Origin: Chelativorans alearensis
Lineage (GTDB): Bacteria; Pseudomonadota; Alphaproteobacteria; Rhizobiales; Rhizobiaceae
Reading direction: 5' to 3'
NCBI RefSeq assembly: GCF_010993735.1
Contig: NZ_WQNI01000009.1
Location: forward strand, 248,001-312,000
Length of the DNA stretch: 64,000 nt
Under the pieces are notes generated by a model. It was not told the DNA's origin. It saw nothing but the letters and a program-made list of their open reading frames with translations, and ran no database searches. Made by a program: the position numbers and the translations under genes. Within the stretch, counting starts at the first letter, position 1; each line of letters opens with the position of its first letter. Shown one piece after another: positions 57,537 through 64,000 of this stretch.

Positions 57537-59669
57537 TCAGCTCAACTCCATGGCCGCGATGATGTTGTCGCGCGTGATCGGAAGGCTGCGCACACGCACG
57601 CCGAGCGCATCGAAAACAGCATTGGCGATGGCGCCCGCCACCGGCCCCTGCGCGGCCTCCCCCGCGCCCACCGGCGACTCTTCGGGGCGCGAGAGGATCT
57701 CCACTTCGACCGCCGGCACTTCGGAGAACTTCAGGATCGGATAGTCTTCCCAGTTGTCGCTGGTGATCCGCGTGCGGTCGAAGCGCACGGCCTCCTTGAG
57801 CGTCCAGCTCGTTGCCTGTATGGCACCGCCCTCGATCTGGTTCCTGACCCCGTCGGGGTTGATCGCCTCGCCGACATCGACGGCGAGCACCAGCCGCCGC
57901 ACGCGAACGTCTTCCTCGCCCTCCACCTCGGCAACGACGGCGCAATAGGCGCCCATGTTCTTGTAGCGGGCAAGCGCGACACCATAGCCCGTACCTTCGC
58001 CGCCCCGCCGGGAACCCCAGCCAGCGCGCCCCGCGGCCGCTTCCAGCACGGCGCGCGCCCGCGGATTTCCGAGATAGCGCAGGCGAAAGGCCACGGGGTC
58101 CTCCCCGCGCTCGGCTGCCAACTCGTCGATGAAGGATTCGATGGCAAAGACGTTGGCGAAGGCGCCGAGCGAGCGCAGCGCGGAGACGCGGACCGGCATG
58201 ACGAGCAGCCGGTGGGAGATGATGTGCCATGCAGGGAAATCGTAGATCGGCACGGCGTTGCGTTCCGCGCCGCCGGCAGGCAGCGGCGGATTGGTGGAGA
58301 CGACGTGCGGAAAGGGCTCGGCAAGCTCACTCGCCGCAAGCAGCACGGGGTTCGACCCCCGGCTGGGCCTTGCCGTATGGCCGTTGCTCCACAATTCGTG
58401 CCGCCAGCGCAGGATCTCGCCTTCCCCGTCAAGCTCGGCCTCGATCTCCACCGCCATGGCGGCACCGAAGGGCGCGCGCGTCAGTTCGTCCTCGCGCGTC
58501 CACAGCACGCGCACCGGCCGCCCGTCTGCGGCACGGGCAAGAAGCGCGGCATCAAGCGCCACGTCGTCGGCGCCGTTGTGCCCGTAGCAGCCAGCCCCCT
58601 CCGCATGCTCAACGACGACCTCCTCCGGGGAAAGCTTGAGCACGGCCGCAAGCTCCGCCCTGAGATTGTAGATGCCCTGGCTGTGCGTCCAGACGTGGAC
58701 GCCGGCCCCTTCCCACCGGGCAAGCGCACAGGACGGGGCGATGGAGCCGTGGGCAATGAACGGCCGGCTGTATTGCCGGCGCATATGGCCGGCGGGCGAG
58801 CCGGCCGCGGCCGTCTCGCGGCTGTCCACCGTCTTCGTCTCCACCGGTTGGCTCTTCAGCCAGTCCGTCAATGTCGCCTCGTCCGGAAGCTCCTCCCCGC
58901 CCCGCCACTCCGCCTGGCTGCGCAGAAGGGCAAGGCAGCGCTCGGCCGCCGCCTCCGTTTCCGCCAGAACGCCGACGAAGTTGCCGTCGCGCGCCAGAGC
59001 GACGAAGCCGGGAATTGCCCGTGCGGCCTCCTCGTTCAGGGCGACAAGCGCGGCGCCCCGCGTCAGCGGTCGAAGCACCCGTCCGTGCAGCATCCGCGGC
59101 AGCTTCAAGTCGTGAATGTAGCGCGGCCGGCCGAACACCTTGTCGGGAATGTCCACGCGGGCAGCGGAATGGCCCGCATACTTTCGCGCGGTGGCGGGCT
59201 TCGGCGCAACCTTCCCGCTCGCTGGAGCGTCGAGCGGCACAAGGTCGGCCAGCTCCCAGTAGCTCGTGCGCGCATTCTCCGGCCCGATGATCGTCCCATC
59301 CTCCACCGCCAGGCTGCCGGCTTCGACGCCGAGCCGCTCGGCCGCTGCGGCCACGAACATCGCCCGCGCCTCCGCGCAGGCATGGCGCAGTGCGATGCCG
59401 CATTGCTGCACCGAAAGGCTGCCCGAGGTCACGCCCTCGTTCGGGCTTCGCGCCGTGCTCGCCGCCTTCAGCTTCACCCGCGCCGGCTCGATGTCGAGCT
59501 CGTCGGCGACGATCTGCATCAAGGCGGTGAGAATGCCCTGGCCGATCTCGACCTTCCCCGGCGAGACCTCGACCGTGCCTTCGGGCTTAAAGCGAAGCCA
59601 TTGCGCCAGAAGCGGATTGGCCGCCAGGCTACCGGGCAGCGCCTTTCCCTGCTGCGTTTGCGCGCTCAT
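57537..59669 (-). CDS. Molybdopterin-binding subunit of an isoquinoline-1-oxidoreductase-type hydroxylase
   Basis: A 710-residue xanthine-oxidase-family large subunit. It starts with the region typical of IorB-like proteins (GTVEVSPGKVEIGQGILTAL, near residue 33), has an aldehyde oxidase a/b hammerhead domain (GRPRYIHDLKLPRMLHGRVL, near residue 184), and ends with the catalytic Glu segment GAGEAAQGPVAGAIANAVFD. It would hydroxylate a nitrogen heterocycle or aldehyde at a molybdenum centre in the periplasm or cytoplasm. No Tat signal is seen. It overlaps the iron-sulfur subunit gene by 4 bp. No FAD subunit is present, as expected for the two-subunit type. Confidence 0.88.
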   Translation of the reverse strand: MSAQTQQGKALPGSLAANPLLAQWLRFKPEGTVEVSPGKVEIGQGILTALMQIVADELDIEPARVKLKAASTARSPNEGVTSGSLSVQQCGIALRHACAEARAMFVAAAAERLGVEAGSLAVEDGTIIGPENARTSYWELADLVPLDAPASGKVAPKPATARKYAGHSAARVDIPDKVFGRPRYIHDLKLPRMLHGRVLRPLTRGAALVALNEEAARAIPGFVALARDGNFVGVLAETEAAAERCLALLRSQAEWRGGEELPDEATLTDWLKSQPVETKTVDSRETAAAGSPAGHMRRQYSRPFIAHGSIAPSCALARWEGAGVHVWTHSQGIYNLRAELAAVLKLSPEEVVVEHAEGAGCYGHNGADDVALDAALLARAADGRPVRVLWTREDELTRAPFGAAMAVEIEAELDGEGEILRWRHELWSNGHTARPSRGSNPVLLAASELAEPFPHVVSTNPPLPAGGAERNAVPIYDFPAWHIISHRLLVMPVRVSALRSLGAFANVFAIESFIDELAAERGEDPVAFRLRYLGNPRARAVLEAAAGRAGWGSRRGGEGTGYGVALARYKNMGAYCAVVAEVEGEEDVRVRRLVLAVDVGEAINPDGVRNQIEGGAIQATSWTLKEAVRFDRTRITSDNWEDYPILKFSEVPAVEVEILSRPEESPVGAGEAAQGPVAGAIANAVFDALGVRVRSLPITRDNIIAAMELS

Positions 59670-60160
59670 GCCGTCCCCTTCCCCCGCGCCGCCTTGAGCA
59701 CGGCGCGCACCATGCGGTTATGCGCGCCGCAGCGGCACAGGTTACGGTCGAGCGCTTCACGAACCTCCGCCTCACTCGGGTCGGTATTGCGCCGAAGCAA
59801 AGCCGCCGCGCTGATGAGAATGCCCGACACGCAATAGCCGCACTGCATTGCCTGCTCCTCGATAAACGCCTGCTGCAGGGGATGCGGATGCTCCGGCGTG
59901 CCGAGCCCCTCGACCGTCGTCACCTCCTTGCCCGCCGTCGCCCAGAGCGGCGTGTCGCAGGACGGCACCGCGTGCCCGTCGATCAGCACGAAACAGGCCC
60001 CACAAAGGCCCGCTCCGCATCCGAAGCGCGAGCCGGTCAATCCCAGCGTCTCGCGCAGGACGCCAAGGAGCGGCGATGCCGGATCGGCCTCCACGGCCGT
60101 CTCGGCGCCATTGATCCGCAGCTCAACGCGCTCCGCCATCGCCTTGCTCGTGCCCGGCAT
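59666..60160 (-). CDS. 2Fe-2S subunit of an isoquinoline-1-oxidoreductase-type hydroxylase
   Basis: A 164-residue protein with two [2Fe-2S] clusters. The plant-type cluster is CGAGLCGAC...SCDT (near residues 48-70) and the second is CGYCVSGIL...NLCRCGAHNRM (near residues 107-145). This is the normal small-subunit build. The ATG at 60160 is chosen because GGGGGAGG lies about 8 bases before it; earlier in-frame starts are not family-like. It passes electrons from the molybdenum subunit to an acceptor not encoded here. Confidence 0.9.
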   Translation of the reverse strand: MPGTSKAMAERVELRINGAETAVEADPASPLLGVLRETLGLTGSRFGCGAGLCGACFVLIDGHAVPSCDTPLWATAGKEVTTVEGLGTPEHPHPLQQAFIEEQAMQCGYCVSGILISAAALLRRNTDPSEAEVREALDRNLCRCGAHNRMVRAVLKAARGKGTA

Positions 60161-60248
60161 CTCGGCCACCTCCCCCAATTTCCCCGCCTGCGTCATGGTA
60201 TCGTGCCGAATGGTCACATGGTAGTCCGGCTCGCCGCACGGCTCCTCC

Positions 60249-60977
60249 CTACCCCGCCAGCATGTCCACCAATATCTGCACACGGCCCGAGGCGAAGCGG
60301 GTTTGGCCGAACTCGATGGGGGTGCCGTTGCCGTCGACATTGACGGCATCCAGGCATAGCACGGGGGTCATGCGGGCGACCCGCAGGTGGCGCATCTCAT
60401 GCGTGTCGGGCAGGCGGGCCGTGATCCTGGTGGATTTGCGCAGGTAATCCTCGACGCCAAGGCGCCTGAACATCGGCGTTACCCCGCGCTCTGCCTCGAA
60501 GGCTTCGAAAAGGCCGGGAAAGCGGGTGAGCGGGAAGTGGTGCGCGGCGAGGCTGACGGGCTGACCGTCCACCATACCGACCGTTTCGATGAGGGCCACC
60601 GGGGCGCCCGGGCGAATGGCGAGCGCCTCCGCCACCGTCTGGTCAGCCGGCACGCTGGCCGACCGCAGGCAAGTGCCCGACGGGGTCTTGGCCTGGCGGC
60701 GGACGATCTCGGAGAAGCGGGTGCGCTTGCTTAAGGGGTAGTCGACGATGTCTTCCTGCACGAAGGTGCCACGCCCCTGCTCGATGCGGATAAGGCCGAG
60801 ATCCTGCAGCGAGGCGACTGCGCGGCGCACCGTGTGGCGATTGACGCCGAAGCGTTGCGCCAGGTCCGCCTCGGTGGGCAGACGGTCGCCCGGCGCATAG
60901 ACGTTCTCGTGTATTTCACGGGCGATGGAGTCGGCGATGAACTGCCAGAGGGGCGAACCCGAGGGGCGTGTTGTCAT
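60249..60977 (-). CDS. phnF: PhnF-type GntR/HutC regulator of phosphonate metabolism
   Basis: A 242-residue HutC-subfamily regulator with a winged helix-turn-helix (LPTEADLAQRFGVNRHTVRRAVASL, in parts, residues 34-58) and a UTRA ligand domain (residues 90-235). It is divergent from phnG across 137 bp, the usual place of phnF. GGAGA precedes the ATG at 60977; starts further upstream are not needed. It probably represses the C-P lyase genes when no phosphonate is present. Confidence 0.92.
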   Translation of the reverse strand: MTTRPSGSPLWQFIADSIAREIHENVYAPGDRLPTEADLAQRFGVNRHTVRRAVASLQDLGLIRIEQGRGTFVQEDIVDYPLSKRTRFSEIVRRQAKTPSGTCLRSASVPADQTVAEALAIRPGAPVALIETVGMVDGQPVSLAAHHFPLTRFPGLFEAFEAERGVTPMFRRLGVEDYLRKSTRITARLPDTHEMRHLRVARMTPVLCLDAVNVDGNGTPIEFGQTRFASGRVQILVDMLAG

Positions 60978-61083
60978 TTCGGCGTCTCCGGTTAGAATCG
61001 CCCGTCTTGTCATGCCCCCGTAATGAAGCGGAGGCATAAGGGAGGCGTTCGAGAAATCGATCATAACCTTTGCGATCAAAAAG

Positions 61084-61110
61084 GTCTAGACGTTTAGATG
61101 AATAGGTCTG
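61084..61110. promoter_or_regulatory. Candidate PhnF operator before phnG
   Basis: A perfect 8-bp palindrome, GTCTAGAC (61084-61091), followed by TTTAGA and a second AGGTCTG half-site within 30 bp of the phnG start codon. HutC-type regulators often bind such GTCTAGAC-like dyads. No clear Pho box was seen. Confidence 0.5.
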
Positions 61111-61114
61111 CGCA

Positions 61115-61588
61115 ATGAATATGCGAGCGAAAGCGACGCCTCGGCCGCAACCGGCGCGGGCGCGGTGGATGAGCATTCTTGCCCGCGCCACGAGCGGCGA
61201 GCTTGAAGCGGCGTGGGAGAGGCTCGAGGAGCGCCCGCGCTACGCGGTGCTGCGCCGCCCGGAGACCGGCCTGGTGATGGTGCGTGGGCGGGCCGGCGGC
61301 ACCGGAGATCCCTTCAACTTCGGCGAGATGACGGTGACGCGCTGCGCGGTGCGGCTCGCCGATGGCACGGTTGGCCACTGCTATGCCGCCGGGCGCGACA
61401 AGCGCAAGGCGGAGCTGGCGGCGGTGTTCGACGCGCTGATGCAGAGCGCAGGCGACGCAAGGATCGAGGAGACGGTGATCGCGCCCCTCGCCCGTCGGCA
61501 GGTAGCGGAGCGGGAACGTGTCAGCCGCAAGGCGGCGGCGACCAAGGTCGACTTCTTCACCATGGTGCGGGGAGACAATCCAGGATGA
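61115..61588 (+). CDS. phnG: Phosphonate C-P lyase subunit PhnG
   Basis: A 157-residue subunit of the PhnGHIJ core complex that makes ribose-triphosphonate intermediates from phosphonates and ATP. The family signature is the segment ETGLVMVRGRAGGTGDPFNFGEMTVTRCAVRL (in parts, near residues 50-82) and GHCYAAGRDKRKAELAAVFDAL. The start codon region has no strong ribosome site. Overlaps phnH by 4 bp. Confidence 0.95.
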   Translation: MNMRAKATPRPQPARARWMSILARATSGELEAAWERLEERPRYAVLRRPETGLVMVRGRAGGTGDPFNFGEMTVTRCAVRLADGTVGHCYAAGRDKRKAELAAVFDALMQSAGDARIEETVIAPLARRQVAERERVSRKAAATKVDFFTMVRGDNPG

Positions 61589-62208
61589 ATGACGGAAACG
61601 CAACGCTCGCGACACCCGACATGGAAGGGCTGAAGCCGGGCTTCACGGAGCCGGTATTCGAGGCGCAAGAGGCCTTCCGCACGGTGCTCAACACACTGTC
61701 CTACGCGGGACGAGTGCACACGCTGGCAACCGAACTCGACCCGCCGGCCCCGCTCGACCCGGCGACGGCGGCCATGGCGCTGACGCTGTTCGACTTCGAT
61801 ACGCCCGTATGGCTCGACGCCACCATCCAAGGCGGCGCCGCGCCCGACTTCCTGCGCTTCCACTGCGGGGCACCGCTGGTCGCTGCCGCGGGCGAGGCGC
61901 GCTTCGCGATGATCGCGGATCCCTCGAATATGCCGCCGCTCGACCGCTTCGCCATCGGCGAGGACCGGTATCCGGACCGTTCCGCGACACTTCTCATCCA
62001 GGTGCCGGCGCTGACGGGAGGCCCCGGCATGACCTGGTGCGGACCGGGCATCGACGGGGAAATCACCGTCGCCATCGCCGGCCTGCCGACGGATTTTTGG
62101 GCGCAGTGGGCGGACAACCACGCACTCTACCCGCTGGGAGTCGACGTCATCTTCGCCGCCGGCCGGGCGCTGGTCGGCCTGCCGCGCGGCATTCAGGTGG
62201 AGGGCTGA
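61585..62208 (+). CDS. phnH: Phosphonate C-P lyase subunit PhnH
   Basis: A 207-residue PhnH, the core-complex subunit that is a catalytically dead relative of PLP enzymes. Recognised by GLKPGFTEPVFEAQEAFRTVL at the start, LTLFDFDTPVWLD (near residue 68) and GLPRGIQVEG at the end. The overlap with phnG (ATGA) fixes the start. Confidence 0.94.
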   Translation: MNDGNATLATPDMEGLKPGFTEPVFEAQEAFRTVLNTLSYAGRVHTLATELDPPAPLDPATAAMALTLFDFDTPVWLDATIQGGAAPDFLRFHCGAPLVAAAGEARFAMIADPSNMPPLDRFAIGEDRYPDRSATLLIQVPALTGGPGMTWCGPGIDGEITVAIAGLPTDFWAQWADNHALYPLGVDVIFAAGRALVGLPRGIQVEG

Positions 62209-62212
62209 CGCC

Positions 62213-63313
62213 ATGTATGTTGCAGTCAAGGGCGGCGAGCGCGCCATTCTCAATTCCCACAAACTCATCACCGAGACGCGGCGCGGCGACGGCGCGGTGC
62301 CCGAGGTCTCGGTGCGGCAGATCGGCGAGCAATTGGGGCTCGCCGTCGACCGGGTGATGACGGAAGGCTCCGTCTACGACCGGGAACTGGCCGCGCTCGC
62401 CATCAAGCAGGCGCAGGGAGACCTCGTGGAGGCGATCTTCCTCCTGCGCGCCTACCGCACGACGCTGCCGCGCTTCGCCGTCTCCGAGCCGATCGATACG
62501 GCAAAGATGCTGGTGCGCCGGCGCATCTCGGCGGCCTACAAGGACATTCCGGGCGGGCAGGTGCTGGGCCCGACCTACGACTACACGCACCGCCTGCTCG
62601 ACTTCGCGCTGGCGGCCGAAGATGGGGTGGGTCTGCCCGAGGCGCCAGTGGCCGATGCGCCACTGGACGACGGCATGCCCCATGTGGCCGACATCCTCGA
62701 TCACGAAGGGCTGATCGAGGAAGAGCGGCCGGACGGCGACGGCGCCGAGGTGTTCGACTTGACGCGCGAGCCCATGTCCTTCCCCGCCGGGCGCGACCAG
62801 CGGCTGCAAAACCTGGCGCGCGGCGACGAGGGGTTTGTGCTCGCGCTCGGCTACTCCACCCAGCGCGGCTACGGCGGCAACCATCCCTTCGCCGGCGAGA
62901 TCCGCATGGGCGAGGTGAGTGTCGAGATCGTACCGGAGGAACTGGGCTTTGCCATCGACATCGGCGATGTCGTCATCTCCGAGTGCCACATGATCAACCA
63001 GTTCGAGGGCTCGAAGGAGAAGCCACCGCAGTTCACCCGCGGCTACGGCCTCTCCTTCGGCCACAACGAGCGCAAGGTGATGGCCATGGCGCTGGTCGAC
63101 CGGGCGCTTCGCGCGCGTGAGATGGGCGAGACGGCAATGTACCCGGCGCAGGACGAGGAATTCGTCCTCTACCACGCCGACAACGTCGAGGCCGCTGGCT
63201 TCGTCTCGCACCTCAAGCTGCCGCACTATGTCGACTTCCAGGCCGAGCTGAACCTTATCCGCAAGCTCCGCCAGGAACATCAGGATCGTCTTGAGAAGGA
63301 AGCCGCCGAATGA
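62213..63313 (+). CDS. phnI: Phosphonate C-P lyase subunit PhnI (nucleosidase)
   Basis: A 366-residue PhnI, which displaces adenine from ATP to attach the phosphonate. The N-terminus MYVAVKGGERAILNSHKL and the body EDGVGLPEAPVADAPLDDGM (in parts), YSTQRGYGGNHPFAGEIRMG and ECHMINQFEGSKEKPPQFTRGYGLSFGHNERKVMAMALVDR (in parts) are the standard family sequence. GGAGGG lies before the ATG, and it overlaps phnJ by 4 bp. Confidence 0.96.
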   Translation: MYVAVKGGERAILNSHKLITETRRGDGAVPEVSVRQIGEQLGLAVDRVMTEGSVYDRELAALAIKQAQGDLVEAIFLLRAYRTTLPRFAVSEPIDTAKMLVRRRISAAYKDIPGGQVLGPTYDYTHRLLDFALAAEDGVGLPEAPVADAPLDDGMPHVADILDHEGLIEEERPDGDGAEVFDLTREPMSFPAGRDQRLQNLARGDEGFVLALGYSTQRGYGGNHPFAGEIRMGEVSVEIVPEELGFAIDIGDVVISECHMINQFEGSKEKPPQFTRGYGLSFGHNERKVMAMALVDRALRAREMGETAMYPAQDEEFVLYHADNVEAAGFVSHLKLPHYVDFQAELNLIRKLRQEHQDRLEKEAAE

Positions 63314-64000
63314 ACGCCGCCGCCGAAAAAGCTTCCTGGGACGAAGCCTACAACTTCGCCTATCTCGATGAGCAGACCAAGCGGATGATCCGCCGCGCCC
63401 TTCTGAAGGCGGTGGCCATTCCCGGCTATCAGGTGCCCTTCGGCGGCCGGGAGATGCCGCTTGCCTATGGCTGGGGCACCGGCGGCATGCAGGTGACGGC
63501 GAGCGTCATCGGGCCTTCCGATACGTTGAAGGTGATCGACCAGGGCGCCGACGACACCACCAACGCCGTCTCCATCCGCCGCTTCTTCAAGCGCGTTGCC
63601 GGCATCGCGACGACGGAGGCGACGGAAGAGGCGAGCGTCATCCAGACGCGCCACCGCATTCCCGAAAAGCCGCTGAAGGAGGGGCAGGTTCTGGTCTACC
63701 AGGTGCCGCAGCCCGAGCCCCTGCGCAAGCTGGAGCCGCGCGAGACGGAGACGCGCAAGATGCACGGCTATGCCGAGTACGGTCTGATGCACGTGCGGCT
63801 CTACGAGGACATCTCCCGCTTCGGCCACATCGCCACCACCTACAGCTATCCGGTGATGGTCAACGGGCGCTACGTGATGTCGCCGTCGCCGATCCCGAAA
63901 TTCGACAACCCGAAGATGGAGAACAATCAGGCGATCCAGCTCTTCGGCGCGGGGCGGGAAAAGCGCATTTACGCCATCCCGCCCTATACCAGCGTGAAGA
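63310..64000 (+). CDS. phnJ: Phosphonate C-P lyase radical SAM subunit PhnJ (partial)
   Basis: The first 230 residues of PhnJ, the radical SAM enzyme that breaks the C-P bond; the window ends inside the gene. The family N-terminus is YNFAYLDEQTKRMIRRALLK, followed by VPFGGREMPLAYGWGTGGMQ and PIPKFDNPKMENNQAIQLFG. The iron-sulfur cysteines lie further on and are not visible. Start fixed by the ATGA overlap with phnI. Remaining phn genes are expected to follow. Confidence 0.96.
   Translation, partial: MNAAAEKASWDEAYNFAYLDEQTKRMIRRALLKAVAIPGYQVPFGGREMPLAYGWGTGGMQVTASVIGPSDTLKVIDQGADDTTNAVSIRRFFKRVAGIATTEATEEASVIQTRHRIPEKPLKEGQVLVYQVPQPEPLRKLEPRETETRKMHGYAEYGLMHVRLYEDISRFGHIATTYSYPVMVNGRYVMSPSPIPKFDNPKMENNQAIQLFGAGREKRIYAIPPYTSVK

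Noticed and set aside
61030-61114. A Pho box before phnG
   Set aside because: I looked for CTGTCAT-like direct repeats and found none with convincing spacing; only the GTCTAGAC-type dyad stands out.
1-64000. Mobile elements, CRISPR arrays, tRNA or rRNA genes
   Set aside because: No transposase or integrase sequence, no regularly spaced repeats and no recognisable tRNA or rRNA sequence was seen. Weak tRNA-like folds cannot be fully excluded without a covariance search.

Overview
This 64 kb window of high-GC DNA (about two thirds G+C by eye) is chromosomal or chromid sequence from an alphaproteobacterium, most likely a Rhizobiales/Phyllobacteriaceae-type soil or marine organism. The reasons are dense short-gap operons, a der gene next to a YfgM-like gene, a SbmA/BacA-type transporter, an S. 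meliloti-style agp/mel alpha-galactoside locus, and many ABC sugar and peptide importers. I saw no rRNA, tRNA, CRISPR array, insertion sequence or prophage.

Layout. 0.3-8.3 kb: housekeeping and envelope genes (OsmC, Der, a TPR membrane protein, a DksA-type zinc finger protein, a polysaccharide deacetylase, SbmA-like, BCCT transporter, glycine-zipper lipoprotein). 8.3-16.9 kb: alpha-galactoside uptake and hydrolysis (melA, agpD-C-B-A, divergent AraC regulator). 17-27.2 kb: a cluster joining a methylthioribose kinase and a methylthioribose-1-phosphate isomerase to a ribose-type ABC importer, a fused class II aldolase/short-chain dehydrogenase and a SorC regulator. It is probably a 5-methylthioribose or 5-deoxypentose salvage route (DHAP shunt). 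Two strong palindromes overlap its promoters. 27.3-36 kb: a GFA protein, a second GH4 glycosidase with an AraC regulator, a sugar epimerase, a LysR/azoreductase pair, a DUF2793 protein and a GH13 alpha-glucosidase with a LacI-type operator.

36.1-51.1 kb is the most unusual part. A seven-gene minus-strand operon encodes an HMG-CoA reductase, a UbiA-type prenyltransferase, a rifampicin-phosphotransferase-like dikinase, a BtaA-like (DUF3419) aminocarboxypropyl transferase, a polyprenol/phytol-kinase-like membrane protein, a GNAT-like protein and an AMP-forming acid ligase. A TetR regulator lies at its distal end, and a divergent four-gene Opp/Nik-type ABC importer starts at its head. A 13-bp palindrome of form TGAAC-N3-GTTCA occurs once before tetR and twice between the operon and the importer, so the whole block looks like one regulon. 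I recognise no described pathway with this gene set. It may make an isoprenoid-derived aminolipid or small molecule.

51.1-64 kb: a TSUP permease, a FadR-type regulator with a clear promoter/operator, a cytosolic gamma-glutamyltransferase-like enzyme, a macrodomain protein, a Tat-exported short-chain dehydrogenase with a divergent LysR, an isoquinoline-1-oxidoreductase-type molybdenum enzyme (two subunits), and the phnF / phnGHIJ start of a C-P lyase operon. phnJ runs off the window end.
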